Part shown: positions 8,282 to 17,368 of the stretch, one piece after another
Layout of the letters: each line of letters opens with the position of its first letter
How positions within the stretch are numbered: the stretch's first letter is position 1
Source of the DNA: an uncultured Ardenticatenia bacterium
Lineage (GTDB): Bacteria; Chloroflexota; Anaerolineae; 4572-78; NAK82
DNA length: 64,000 bases
Assembly (NCBI GenBank): GCA_937127125.1
Contig: CAKZLO010000034.1
Location: forward strand, 143,257-207,256
Reading direction: 5' to 3'
Translations under genes and position numbers: made by a program
Notes under the pieces: generated by a model
What the model saw: only the letters and a program-made list of their open reading frames with translations
Database searches by the model: none
Told to the model about the DNA's origin: nothing

Positions 8282-10993
8282 TCACTTGATCTTAGCGGAT
8301 AGTGAACGGAGAAATGCGGTGGTGGTGCGTAAGTGAGCTGTAGCGCGTTTTTGATAGCTGCTGGCAAGCTCAGTTTGACCTAGCATAGCGTATACCTGCC
8401 CCAGAGTCTGATAGCTGGCAGCCAAGCTGACGTGCTCAGGAGTGCCTTCCAAAATGGCAGCAGCTTCTCTCGCCCAGAGCTCAGCGCGCTGACGATTACC
8501 CATGCGCCATTCAATCTGGGCGCAATCGGCAAAGACACGACCACGCAAAGGAGATGTAGCAGGTACCTCGCCTTCAGATAGCTCCTCGAGTGCTGCCTCG
8601 AGGCTTTCCCAAGCCTTTGGGAGGTCATTCCGAGCCAGGTAAGCGTGAGCAATAGCTTGACGCAACGTTATGCGTTTTCCCAGGTCATTGCACAGCTCTA
8701 ATGCACTCTGGTAGTGAGAGATAGCTTCGGCGTATTCTTGGGCTTGCAAATAAGCATCGGCCAAACCTATTTCTATTTCCAGGCGTTCCTCGTGGTAGCG
8801 TGGGCTGTACTCTACGGCCATCAAAGCGGCAGTGTAATGTTCAATAGCCAGTTTGCTAGCAGCCTGTCTCAGTGCTCGCTGACCAGCTTGCATCAAGTAG
8901 CGCAAAGATCTAGCTGGCAGTCCCGCCTGGATAAAATGTTCAGCGACTAGTTCAACATTGGCAGTGGGTTCCTCCTCTAGAGCTTTTTCCATCTCCTCGG
9001 CAATCACTTCGTGCAACATTTGGCGTTGATAGGATGAAAGACGGGTGTAGACACTTTCATGCACAATGGGGTAACGGAAAACGAGCATATTAGGATCTTG
9101 TGTCGACACTTCCAGGAGGCCGTACCGCTTAAGCTCCTGGATGCGGTTGTCCAGGTTGGCAGATTTGTTCTGGCGGGCTAGCACACGGCGCAACAGACTC
9201 AGTGGAAAAGTAGAGCCGATTACGGCGGCACAATATAGAACTTCCCGCAACTCTTCCGGCAGGCGATCAAGGTTTGCTGTGGTCATGTCTAAAAGGTTGG
9301 GCGGGAAACGTAGTGAGGAAAATGGATATGCTTCCCTTAGCTTCCACCATTTCCCAACGCGCTCGATTATTTTTTGGGTAGCCAAAGATGACATAATCTC
9401 CCTAAGGAAGTATGGATTGCCTTGAGTCCAACCGAGGATCACGGAAAGTGCCGTTTGGTCCAGCTCACCCTCTGCAAATATGGAGGTGATCAGTTGCTCT
9501 ACTTCTTTGTCTGTAAGTGGGGCCAGCCTGATGTGGTGGTAGTTCTGAATCGCTCGAAATTTCACCTCGCGGGATATGTCGTGTTCCTGTCCAGTCACAG
9601 GGCGTGATAGGATGCAAAACAGGATCGGGTGCTGGTCGGCCAAAGGCAGAAGTGATAATAGAAGGTGGCGAGATAAATCGTCAGCCCACTGCCAATTGTC
9701 AATAGCGAGCACCAAAGGGGTTGTCTCGATCTGGGTGATCAGCACTTGCCGTATTGCTTGAAATATCTGGAGGCGAGTCTCTTCAGCTTCTCCTTTTGTG
9801 GTCAGTTGTTCCAGCTGGCTCAAGGCAAGCGTTAGCAGTGTAGAAGGGAGCGGGATAGAGCGAGCAGAGGTGGGAGCAGCGCCTCTTGATTCTACCGGGT
9901 CGCCAGAGACGCTTGTACTCCATTGGGAAAGATTACGCCACACGCTGTAGCCTGTGCGACTCTGTACCATGTGTGCAGTGCTGGTCCATACCTTGACGGC
10001 GGGGGGGGTATGCCTGGCGAGCCATTCGCGCACAAGGCGAGTCTTGCCTGTGCCAGGCTCACCCTCGACAAGTACAACACTACCTTCGCCCAGGGTAAGG
10101 CGTTCCATCAGCTGTCTGAGCTGTTCCATTTCGCGCTGACGGCCTGTCCACGGGAAGTGTTCCTCGAAGTAGGGCTCTGGCGCTGTCCGCTGCTGGAGGC
10201 GATTTTCCAGAATAAACACGGGGACTTTGCCCTGAAAACCTTTGATCTCCAGATCTCTGTAGTAACGATACCGGAAGAGGTGCTGTGTGGCTTGCTGCAC
10301 AGACTGGCTCACCAGAATCATCCCTGGTTCAGCCACCTCTTGCAGCCGGAATGCGAGATTGACTGTCTTGCCCACAACCGTATAGGATTGCTGCTCATCC
10401 ACACCCACATTGCCGGCGATCACTTCTCCGCAGCTAATGCCGATGTGGAGCTGAAGGGTTTCACCCAGCCGGGGGCGCAAACGACAGCTTAGCTCTCGCA
10501 TTTCTACGTCCATATCCAGAGCAGCTTGCACGGCACGCACGGGGTCATCCTCATGGGCTTCTGGTGCTCCGAACACAGCCATAATGCCGTCGCCGAGGAA
10601 TTTATCCACCTCGCCCCCATATTTATAGATGTGAGCGACCAGTTGTCGGAAGCAGGTGTTCAAAAGATCAAAAATGTCCTCAGGATCTAGACGCGAGGAG
10701 ATGAGAGTGAAGTCCGCCAAGTCAGCAAACAGCACGGTCACATAACGTCTTTGGCCACCGGTTAAACTGCCCCCTTCGCCCACCCGGATGCGCTCGCGCA
10801 AACCACCCGGCAGATATTTCGCCATACGTTTTTGTACAGCATAAACTCTGGCCAGATCGCGCGCATACTCCATCAACTGGGCCTGTGCGAGCGCCATGCC
10901 TTCGCTCACAGGCTCTGGGAAGACCTGAGTTGTTAGTGGTCCGGTAGACTCGGTAATGGGACGTCCGCAATGAGGGCAGAGTATCTGAGACAT
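8282..10993 (-). CDS. Adenylate/guanylate cyclase-AAA ATPase-TPR signalling protein
   Basis: 903 residues in four parts. The N-terminus carries a half zinc-ribbon (CPHCGRPI). A class III nucleotide cyclase domain follows (about 80-265), with metal-site motifs LFADLADFT and FLGDGIMAVFG. Next is an AAA_16/STAND-like ATPase: Walker A GEPGTGKTRLV near 308 and Walker B LVLAIDNWQWAD. The C-terminal third is TPR-like helical repeats. The architecture is common in Chloroflexota and Actinobacteria and is thought to couple ligand or partner sensing to cyclic nucleotide production; the signal is unknown. It starts 9 bases after menG and is the last gene of the menaquinone operon. A cNMP-binding phospholipase at 51375-53063 is a possible responder within this window, but that link is speculative. 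Confidence 0.85.
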   Translation of the reverse strand: MSQILCPHCGRPITESTGPLTTQVFPEPVSEGMALAQAQLMEYARDLARVYAVQKRMAKYLPGGLRERIRVGEGGSLTGGQRRYVTVLFADLADFTLISSRLDPEDIFDLLNTCFRQLVAHIYKYGGEVDKFLGDGIMAVFGAPEAHEDDPVRAVQAALDMDVEMRELSCRLRPRLGETLQLHIGISCGEVIAGNVGVDEQQSYTVVGKTVNLAFRLQEVAEPGMILVSQSVQQATQHLFRYRYYRDLEIKGFQGKVPVFILENRLQQRTAPEPYFEEHFPWTGRQREMEQLRQLMERLTLGEGSVVLVEGEPGTGKTRLVREWLARHTPPAVKVWTSTAHMVQSRTGYSVWRNLSQWSTSVSGDPVESRGAAPTSARSIPLPSTLLTLALSQLEQLTTKGEAEETRLQIFQAIRQVLITQIETTPLVLAIDNWQWADDLSRHLLLSLLPLADQHPILFCILSRPVTGQEHDISREVKFRAIQNYHHIRLAPLTDKEVEQLITSIFAEGELDQTALSVILGWTQGNPYFLREIMSSLATQKIIERVGKWWKLREAYPFSSLRFPPNLLDMTTANLDRLPEELREVLYCAAVIGSTFPLSLLRRVLARQNKSANLDNRIQELKRYGLLEVSTQDPNMLVFRYPIVHESVYTRLSSYQRQMLHEVIAEEMEKALEEEPTANVELVAEHFIQAGLPARSLRYLMQAGQRALRQAASKLAIEHYTAALMAVEYSPRYHEERLEIEIGLADAYLQAQEYAEAISHYQSALELCNDLGKRITLRQAIAHAYLARNDLPKAWESLEAALEELSEGEVPATSPLRGRVFADCAQIEWRMGNRQRAELWAREAAAILEGTPEHVSLAASYQTLGQVYAMLGQTELASSYQKRATAHLRTTTAFLRSLSAKIK

Positions 10994-11002
10994 CGGCGGA
11001 TC

Positions 11003-11737
11003 TCACGTGCCTTTATGAGGTTTAATCGCCACATGTACCGCGACGGAATCAAACATAAAGGAATAATGGTACAATTCACCTAACCCTATACTTTTCATAA
11101 TACTTTGCAACTGGCCGACCGTCAAGAAGGTTTCCGCGGATGCGGGTAAGTACTTGTACGCATTTTTGTCACCTGTGATAAGCCATCCAAGCACAGGCAC
11201 GATCCAATGAAAATAGAGGCGAAACAGACGATTACCGAATGTTCTGCCGTCGGGTCTTGGCACCTCGAGAATCAGCACGCGCCCACCGGGACGTGTGACG
11301 CGCACTTGCTCGCGCAATGCTGCGACCACATCGGTTACGTTGCGCATCAGAAAGGCGGAGGCTACAGCATCAAACGTGTCCGAAGCGAAAGGCAGACACA
11401 TGGTGTCACCAATCATCCACACAGGTTCACGGTGGCACACTCTTTTCTTGGCACGTTTGTGTGCCAGATGTACCATCTTAGGGACAAGGTCGATGCCTAC
11501 GATAAGATCGGGCTGATCAGTGCCCTCCGCTGCGATGAAAGCGACATCTCCCGTGCCTGTGGCGACGTCGAGAAACCGTCCAGCACGAGGCAGGTTGGCT
11601 TCTCGCACCAGCACGCGTCGCCAACGCAGGTCTTGGCCAAAGGTCATGAGGCGGTTCATCAGGTCATAACGCAGAGCGATGCGCTCGAACATTTTCTGTA
11701 CGTATTGGCGTTTCTGTCCCCCGCTGGCTATTCTCAT
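11003..11737 (-). CDS. menG: Demethylmenaquinone methyltransferase (UbiE/MenG family)
   Basis: A 244-residue SAM-dependent C-methyltransferase that converts demethylmenaquinone to menaquinone. Family signatures are visible: YDLMNRLMTFGQDLRWRR near the N-terminus, the SAM loop DVATGTGDVAF near residue 57, and the closing motif RNVTDVVAALRE. The ATG at 11737 overlaps the stop of the preceding flavin-reductase-like gene (ATGA). Its company with UbiA, UbiD and UbiX homologues on one transcript points to quinone rather than ubiquinone work; no other ubi genes are seen. Confidence 0.9.
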   Translation of the reverse strand: MRIASGGQKRQYVQKMFERIALRYDLMNRLMTFGQDLRWRRVLVREANLPRAGRFLDVATGTGDVAFIAAEGTDQPDLIVGIDLVPKMVHLAHKRAKKRVCHREPVWMIGDTMCLPFASDTFDAVASAFLMRNVTDVVAALREQVRVTRPGGRVLILEVPRPDGRTFGNRLFRLYFHWIVPVLGWLITGDKNAYKYLPASAETFLTVGQLQSIMKSIGLGELYHYSFMFDSVAVHVAIKPHKGT

Positions 11738-12186
11738 AGCTCAAACTCTACCTTGTGGCCTAGCTGAACCGAGTTATCGATCCAACGTAACCAGTGTGGG
11801 GTAATAGAGTAGATCTGCACCCCCTTCAGAGCTTCTCGCAGTTGTGCATCCTTCAGCACGAAGGGGAAGCGAATGGTGTAGCGTGCCCACGCCTTCATTC
11901 CTTCTAGATGGGTTAATGGGGCACAAGTCCCTTCTATCTGGACACCGCGAATATCACGCCACTCTATTGCGACAGTATGAACGGTACAGGCCACGCGTGG
12001 GTTACGCTGGATATTGGCAATGTGGCGGCTGGAGGTAGTGGAGATGAAGCATATTCTCAGGTCATCCAGAACTACATAATACAGATCGGCCGCTTGGGGT
12101 TCACCATGGATACCAATTGTGGCTAGCGTCAGGATATGGTGTGCATTCAGGAAGTCGCGCACCTGTCTCAGCTCGGCCTTTTTCAT
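11734..12186 (-). CDS. Pyridoxamine 5'-phosphate oxidase-like flavin/F420-binding protein
   Basis: 150 residues of the split-barrel PNPOx-like family. The typical opening is seen: RDFLNAHHILTLATIGIHGEPQAADLYYV. It is followed by the ICFISTTSSRHIANIQRNPRVACTV strand-helix used to bind flavin or deazaflavin phosphate. Members act as FMN or F420 reductases/oxidases or heme-binding proteins, and the cofactor cannot be told here. The start at 12186 is chosen because it forms an ATGA overlap with ubiX; an upstream TTG (12225) is less likely. Lying between ubiX and menG, it may serve flavin handling or quinone redox steps, which is an inference. Confidence 0.7.
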   Translation of the reverse strand: MKKAELRQVRDFLNAHHILTLATIGIHGEPQAADLYYVVLDDLRICFISTTSSRHIANIQRNPRVACTVHTVAIEWRDIRGVQIEGTCAPLTHLEGMKAWARYTIRFPFVLKDAQLREALKGVQIYSITPHWLRWIDNSVQLGHKVEFEL

Positions 12187-12782
12187 GCGCTGGGCTGTGA
12201 ATCTCCTCCTGTAATACCCTTCCAAGGGGTGTAGAGCTCGTTAGGAAAGCCCAAGTGTGCCAGCACACGTCCTACAATGTTGTCCACAATGTCCTCTATC
12301 GAGCGAGGGCATGTGTAAAAAGCCGGCACTGGTGGGTATATGGTGGCGCCCAGCTTCGCCGCTTGAACCATCAGGCGTAGATGACCAAGGTGCAACGGGC
12401 TCTCGCGTACGACTAACACGAGTGGACGTTTTTCCTTTAGCGTGACGTCCGCAGCGCGTGAGACGAGGTTATCTGCATAGGAGTGTGCTACAGCACTAAG
12501 TGTCTTGATGCTGCACGGGATGATCACCATACCACGTGTGTGAAAGGATCCGCTGGCGATGGAAGCACCGATATCATTTGGGGCATAGACGACGTCGGCC
12601 AGCCCTTCAATTTCTGGGACAGTGTATTTTGTTTCGGATCGAATGGTAAGCTGAGCTGCTTTACTAATGATCAAATGGGTTTCCACACCCCCTTGCTGCG
12701 CCAGCACTTCTAGCAGGCGCACACCCAGAATGGCGCCACTTGCGCCAGTGATGCCGACAACCAGTCGATCAGGGAGTTTCAT
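12183..12782 (-). CDS. ubiX: UbiX-type flavin prenyltransferase
   Basis: A 199-residue UbiX/Pad1-family enzyme that makes prenylated FMN, the cofactor of the UbiD decarboxylase. Motifs seen are VVGITGASGAILGVRLLEVL at the N-terminus, IIPCSIKTLSAVAHSYADNL (the flavin and prenyl-phosphate region) and REKRPL-like KEKRPLVLVVRESPL. The reading frame is open further upstream into the permease gene, but the ATG at 12782 gives the usual family length and an ATGA overlap with the permease stop. In futalosine-type menaquinone synthesis the UbiX homologue is called MqnM. UbiD (15864-17330) lies upstream on the same transcript. Confidence 0.9.
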   Translation of the reverse strand: MKLPDRLVVGITGASGAILGVRLLEVLAQQGGVETHLIISKAAQLTIRSETKYTVPEIEGLADVVYAPNDIGASIASGSFHTRGMVIIPCSIKTLSAVAHSYADNLVSRAADVTLKEKRPLVLVVRESPLHLGHLRLMVQAAKLGATIYPPVPAFYTCPRSIEDIVDNIVGRVLAHLGFPNELYTPWKGITGGDSQPSA

Positions 12783-13522
12783 ATAGTGGTTTCCCGCCAT
12801 GGGCAAAGTCGGCGGTCCAACCAATCCACTAGGAAGTACAACGCCAAACCAAGCAGGCTCATCGCGAGTACCCCAGCATACATATCTGCGTAGCGCAACG
12901 CTCCCCAGCTCTCGACCACAATATAATATCCCAACCCTGTATTGGTCGCATAGGTTTCCGCAATAAACAACACTGCAATCGCAGTGCCAATGCTGACGCG
13001 CAGGGCGGTAATCACGGCAGGCACGCACGCTGGCAGATATACGAAACGGAATAATGCGCGTCGTCCAGCTCCCATGGATCGCACTGAAGCGATGGTCTCA
13101 GGTCGCAACTGGGCGGCTTGATCACGCACTACCACCAGCATCTGGAAAAAAAGGATGAGCCCCACAAGTAATACCTTACTGCCATCACCAGAACCAATCA
13201 GTACCAGAATGACGGGTAGAAAGACGATTTTGGGGATGGGATAGACGATGTAGATTAAAGGAGAGAAGAAACGATCGAGAGTGCGGATCTGTCCTAGGCC
13301 CAGACCAGCAGGTACCGCGATCAACATTGAAACAACGATAGCCGCTATCACACGCACAGTGCTGATCAGCAAATGAACACCCAGCTCACTGCTGAGCTTT
13401 TGGAAAAAGACAGGCAACACGTGCACAGGCGAAGGAAAGACTGGTCGGTTGACCAACCATGCGAGAATTTGCCAGATGATCATAGCGGCAAGTGTGCCAA
13501 TCCCAATGTCACGCCATTTCAC
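12779..13522 (-). CDS. ABC transporter permease (SsuC/TauC/ThiX type)
   Basis: A 247-residue inner-membrane permease of the nitrate/sulfonate/taurine/pyrimidine-precursor class with about six helices. The EAA loop reads SVRSMGAGRRALFRFVYLPACVPAV near residue 145. The start is GTG at 13522, preceded by GGGAGAG; it overlaps the ATPase gene by 14 bases, and the stop overlaps ubiX by 4. No solute-binding protein is encoded in the operon. The substrate is unknown. Because the pair is embedded in a quinone gene set, a precursor or aromatic acid is conceivable, but nothing in the sequence proves it. Confidence 0.85.
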   Translation of the reverse strand: MKWRDIGIGTLAAMIIWQILAWLVNRPVFPSPVHVLPVFFQKLSSELGVHLLISTVRVIAAIVVSMLIAVPAGLGLGQIRTLDRFFSPLIYIVYPIPKIVFLPVILVLIGSGDGSKVLLVGLILFFQMLVVVRDQAAQLRPETIASVRSMGAGRRALFRFVYLPACVPAVITALRVSIGTAIAVLFIAETYATNTGLGYYIVVESWGALRYADMYAGVLAMSLLGLALYFLVDWLDRRLCPWRETTI

Positions 13523-14294
13523 GCGTATTCTCTCCCATCAACTGTTGTAGTTGACGACATAGATCCAAAAACGTCTCATCGGAGCGACAGGAAGGGTTGC
13601 CGAAATAAGGATTGGGCACAATGGTGGGCATCCGATGCGCTGGTTTATCGAGGACGAGAACGTACTCCCCCAGGAACAGAGCTTCTTCGATATTGTGGGT
13701 CACAATCACCATGGTCAATCTGTGCTCTCGGCGCAATTGTATAGTGAGCTGCATTAAATCTTGGCGTGTGACCGCATCCAATGCACCGAATGGCTCATCC
13801 ATAAGCAGCAGATCAGGTTTGAGAGCCAGCGTACGGGCAATAGCTGTGCGCTGACGTTGTCCACCGCTGACCTGATGTGGGTAGTGATTTGCCAGGTGAT
13901 GGATACCCAGCCGCTTGAGCCAGTACTCAATTCGTTCTTCCTTGTCACTCAGTGTCTCGTCTGATGGGGAATGGATGCCATCCGGCCCGTAGAAAGCACG
14001 AATCTCTAGACCCAAGGCAACATTGGCTCGAATAGTGGCCCACGGCAGCAGCCCGTAATCCTGCAGGATCAAGCCAGTGCGGGGACGTGGACGCTGCAAA
14101 AGATGTCCGTCGATCAGTATTCGGCCGCTAAGCGGATGGGATAACCCGGCCAGCAAGTTCAACAGCGTGGTCTTGCCACAGCCACTGGGTCCGATAACCG
14201 ACCAAGCTTCACCGCGTTCAACGTGCCAAGAAAAGTGGTCGAATATTTGAGTACCATCTGGATAAGCGAATGTCAGATCTTGAACAAGGATCAT
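13509..14294 (-). CDS. ABC transporter ATP-binding protein (SsuB/TauB type)
   Basis: A 261-residue ATPase. Walker A is GPSGCGKTT near residue 39, the signature VSGGQRQR near 142 and Walker B LLLMDEPFGALDA near 163. The H-loop follows in VIVTHNIEEAL. It starts 22 bases after ubiA and overlaps the permease by 14 bases, so the two surely form one importer. It is about 35-40% like the orphan ATPase at 7417-8169 by eye. The ATG at 14294 has only a weak ribosome site. Confidence 0.85.
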   Translation of the reverse strand: MILVQDLTFAYPDGTQIFDHFSWHVERGEAWSVIGPSGCGKTTLLNLLAGLSHPLSGRILIDGHLLQRPRPRTGLILQDYGLLPWATIRANVALGLEIRAFYGPDGIHSPSDETLSDKEERIEYWLKRLGIHHLANHYPHQVSGGQRQRTAIARTLALKPDLLLMDEPFGALDAVTRQDLMQLTIQLRREHRLTMVIVTHNIEEALFLGEYVLVLDKPAHRMPTIVPNPYFGNPSCRSDETFLDLCRQLQQLMGENTREMA

Positions 14295-14316
14295 CGATTC
14301 TCAACCCAGCACAACG

Positions 14317-15207
14317 CTATCCTATCCACAGAGCCATCCAAGTAGCAAAGCACATAATAAGTGCAATATACCCGTTTACGTTGAAGAAGGCAACGTTTAT
14401 GCGTGAGAGATCATCGGGTGACACCAGCAAGTGTTCGTACACTAACAGTGCTCCGACTGTGGCCAGACCAGCCCAATACATCCATGAGAACTTCATGAGT
14501 AGACCGAGAGCTACCAAAAGCCCCCACATGGAGATATGGTTGATCTGTGCCAGCAGCAAGGCGATTCTGTTCCCAAAACGGGCTGGCACCGAGTACAAAC
14601 CCTCAGCGCGATCGAACGCAGTATCTTGGCATGCATAAATCAAATCGAAACCGGCGATCCATAGGGTAATGGCAAGCCATAGCAGCCATGCTGGCGGATC
14701 AATATGAGCGCGCACTGCCACCCAGGCGCCGGCGGGCGCCAGTCCGTCGGTGGCTCCTAGCACCCAATGGCTCAGCCAAGTGAAGCGCTTAGTGTACGAG
14801 TAGCCGACCAGTAGAATAAGCGCGCCCGGCAACAGCAGCAAGGTTAGCTCGTTGAGTTGCCACGCTGCGATCACGAGAACGATCAACGCGATGCCGGCAT
14901 AAGCTAGTGTCGCTTTCGCAGACAATCTACCGCTGGGAATTGGTCGCCCTGCAGTGCGAGGATTACGAGCATCATAAACACGATCAGCGTACCGATTGAT
15001 GGCGAATCCGATGGTTCGGGCTGCCACCATGGCTATAGTTATCCAAAATACCTGGGCGAGCGTTGGCAACATCATGGTGCTTCCAGGCGAGCGAGGCCAG
15101 TTAGCAGCCAGGAGCATACCTAAGTAAGCGAAGGGGAGTGCGAAGATGGTGTGCTCGAAGCGCACTGTTTCCAGGAAGAGGCGCAGATGGCTCGCTCGCA
15201 TCATACC
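14317..15207 (-). CDS. ubiA: UbiA-family prenyltransferase (menaquinone, MqnP-like)
   Basis: A 296-residue integral membrane prenyltransferase with about nine helices. The two Asp-rich prenyl-diphosphate/Mg sites are present: NRYADRVYDARNPRTAGRP near residue 75 and YACQDTAFDRAEGLYSVP near 195. The opening LRLFLETVRFEHTIFALPFA matches UbiA proteins of menaquinone pathways. The ATG at 15207 fits homologues; an in-frame ATG at 15273 overlaps the previous gene. With UbiD and UbiX on the same transcript, it probably prenylates a carboxylated naphthol (1,4-dihydroxy-6-naphthoate) in the futalosine route. The early mqnA-D genes are not in the window, so this is inferred. Confidence 0.85.
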   Translation of the reverse strand, partial: GMMRASHLRLFLETVRFEHTIFALPFAYLGMLLAANWPRSPGSTMMLPTLAQVFWITIAMVAARTIGFAINRYADRVYDARNPRTAGRPIPSGRLSAKATLAYAGIALIVLVIAAWQLNELTLLLLPGALILLVGYSYTKRFTWLSHWVLGATDGLAPAGAWVAVRAHIDPPAWLLWLAITLWIAGFDLIYACQDTAFDRAEGLYSVPARFGNRIALLLAQINHISMWGLLVALGLLMKFSWMYWAGLATVGALLVYEHLLVSPDDLSRINVAFFNVNGYIALIMCFATWMALWIG

Positions 15208-15247
15208 GTCTCTCGTCAATGTTCTTCGTAACCACGAAGGAGATCGC

Positions 15248-15847
15248 TCATTGGATGGAGTGGATGAACTCATCTATCTCGGATGAATCCCAATTATTCT
15301 CCACGCCAGTGACAAATAAGAAGACAGGGCCATTGGGGCCGGAGAACACTCCGCTGATCTGACGCAACGTCTGCCCTCCCGAGACGGTACCTCTGCGCAC
15401 AGTCAATGTGACCTCCTGTCCGCGGATAACGGTCCGTTGCGTGTTTACCACCTGCATATCTGCATTTCCCGTTCCTGCTTGCTGAACAAGGGCCCTTTCC
15501 AGCTGCTTGCGTAACTCTTCCTCATCCATGTCCACCACATCGGGCAACTGTAGAAGCACAATAACAGGGAGCTCTGCTCTCGGGTCAGTCGGGCCAATAG
15601 CCACCATCTTAAACCCCAGCAGGTCGGAGGCGAACATCTCCTTGAACCCCTTAGGTAGCTGGTAGCGGACAATCTGCTGGCCTATCGCTGCCACGCGCGT
15701 AGGATTTGTGATAATCGTTCTGCCCACTAAACGTGCACCTAGCAGCGTGGCTCCCAATGTAGCCACACAGCATAGGAACAGAATGGCAGCAAATATGCTT
15801 AGTAAAATGCGGACTGGCCGGCTGATACCCACCCTTCCGACCGACAA
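15248..15847 (-). CDS. Membrane-anchored protein of unknown function
   Basis: About 199 residues. One membrane helix (about 8-35, ILLSIFAAILFLCC) is followed by an extracytoplasmic domain of mixed alpha/beta character, with no family I recognise. The domain contains ELPVIVLLQLPDVVDMDEEELRKQLERAL and ends ...NNWDSSEIDEFIHSIQ, which loosely resembles small lipoprotein/anchored domains found next to quinone genes. A TTG at 15847 preceded by AAAGGG (9-base gap) is taken as start; a GTG at 15832 is possible. It sits between ubiD and ubiA, so a role in quinone assembly at the membrane can be proposed but not shown. Confidence 0.5.
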   Translation of the reverse strand: MSVGRVGISRPVRILLSIFAAILFLCCVATLGATLLGARLVGRTIITNPTRVAAIGQQIVRYQLPKGFKEMFASDLLGFKMVAIGPTDPRAELPVIVLLQLPDVVDMDEEELRKQLERALVQQAGTGNADMQVVNTQRTVIRGQEVTLTVRRGTVSGGQTLRQISGVFSGPNGPVFLFVTGVENNWDSSEIDEFIHSIQ

Positions 15848-15863
15848 ATCTATACACCCTTTC

Positions 15864-17330
15864 TCACAAACCGAGTTGTTGCCACAAGGTGTCAATGCGC
15901 ATCTTGACCTCGGGAACCATTTCAACACGCTTCGGCCACGGACGCGTATACCCTTCCTCTGGCCATTTACGCGTCGCATCTATACCGATTTTGCCCCCGA
16001 AGGCGGGACGGTAGCTGGCGTGGTCCAAAGCGTCCGTAGGGCCCTGCTGGATAATCACATCCTGTGCCCAGTCGGCATTGCTCAACGCGTAGAACATCGC
16101 TCTAGAGGTGTCTTGTACGTCTACGTCTGCATCAAAGACGATAATGCAACGGGTCAATGCCATTAGCCCCAATCCCCACAAACCGTTAATAACCTTTCGG
16201 GCATGTCCGGGATATCTCTTGCGTATGCTCACCAGGACCAGATTGTGAAAGACTCCCTCTGGTGGCATAGCGATATCTACCACTTCGCTCATAAACAACC
16301 GGATGAGAGGAAGGAAAAGCCGTTCCGTGGCCTTACCCATCCAGTAGTCTTCCATGGGGGGAAGACCTACTACAGTGGTCGGATAGATTGGGCGGGCGCG
16401 ATGAGTAATGGCAGTGACGTGCAGCACGGGGTAGTTCTCTATTGGTGTATAGTGACCTGTGTGATCTCCGAAAGGACCTTCTGGAGCCAGCTCATTTGGA
16501 TTGACATAACCTTCGATGACGATCTCGGCATTGGCGGGTACCTCCAGTGGTTGGCTGACGCAAGGAACTAGCTCGACCGGCTTGCCTCTTAACCAGCCCG
16601 CAAGCAGGAATTCATCTATGCCAGGGGGTAGTGGCGCCGAGCCACACCACATGATTGCCGGGTCACCGCCCAGGCTCACTGCTACTGGGATGAGGTCGCT
16701 ACCTGACTCGATCGCCACACGGGCGTGTTCGGCACCACCCTTGTGCAGCTGCCAGTGTACGCTTAGGGTGCGTCGGTCGCGCACTTGCAATCGGTACATG
16801 CCCACATTGCGCGACCGAGTGACCGGATCACGTGTGATAACTGTCGGCAATGTGATAAAACGTCCGCCATCTTCGGGCCAGCACTTGAGAATAGGCAGAA
16901 TAGTCAGATCGACTTCGTCGCCCGTGTATATCACCTCCTGCACAGGTGCCTTCTTGACGATGCTGGGTCTCAGACCGATAGCATGAAGAGATCTCGCCAG
17001 CTGTCCAACACGGGTCAAGGTGCCACCCAGACCTTGTGGAAGTCGCAAGTCAAGCAAGGTGGTGAGTTTCTCAGTGAGATCGTCCAAGCTGTCAACGCCC
17101 AATGCCCAGGCCATGCGCTGCGGATGTCCCAAAGTGTTGATCAGCACCGGGAAGTTCGACCCGGAAACGTTCTCAAATAGCAGGGCAACATTTTTGTCGA
17201 GCGGCCCCTTGCTGACACGATCGACTATCTCTGTGATCTCCAGCTCGGGGCTGACCTCGATGCGGGTGCGTCTAAGGTGGCCTCGCTGCTCAAGGAAGGT
17301 GATGAACTCGGACAGGCTACTATAGGCCAT
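15864..17330 (-). CDS. ubiD: UbiD-family prenyl-FMN decarboxylase (MqnL-like)
   Basis: A 488-residue UbiD-type reversible decarboxylase that uses prenylated FMN. The family core is clear: PVLINTLGHPQRMAWALGV at about residue 65, the metal/prFMN region TVITRDPVTRSRNVGMYRLQ near 170, and the hallmark LAPEGPFGDHTGHY near 285. It should remove the carboxyl group from a prenylated naphthoate during menaquinone synthesis, with cofactor from ubiX downstream. GAGG sits 8 bases before the ATG at 17330. It is the first gene of the operon that runs to 8282. Confidence 0.9.
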   Translation of the reverse strand: MAYSSLSEFITFLEQRGHLRRTRIEVSPELEITEIVDRVSKGPLDKNVALLFENVSGSNFPVLINTLGHPQRMAWALGVDSLDDLTEKLTTLLDLRLPQGLGGTLTRVGQLARSLHAIGLRPSIVKKAPVQEVIYTGDEVDLTILPILKCWPEDGGRFITLPTVITRDPVTRSRNVGMYRLQVRDRRTLSVHWQLHKGGAEHARVAIESGSDLIPVAVSLGGDPAIMWCGSAPLPPGIDEFLLAGWLRGKPVELVPCVSQPLEVPANAEIVIEGYVNPNELAPEGPFGDHTGHYTPIENYPVLHVTAITHRARPIYPTTVVGLPPMEDYWMGKATERLFLPLIRLFMSEVVDIAMPPEGVFHNLVLVSIRKRYPGHARKVINGLWGLGLMALTRCIIVFDADVDVQDTSRAMFYALSNADWAQDVIIQQGPTDALDHASYRPAFGGKIGIDATRKWPEEGYTRPWPKRVEMVPEVKMRIDTLWQQLGL

Positions 17331-17368
17331 TGAGTGCCTCAAACAAGAGAGTTGGTTACTCAGATCTT

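Noticed and set aside
12783-13028. Upstream extension of ubiX to 281 residues
   Set aside because: The extension lies inside the permease gene in another frame; the ATG at 12782 gives the normal family length and an ATGA overlap.
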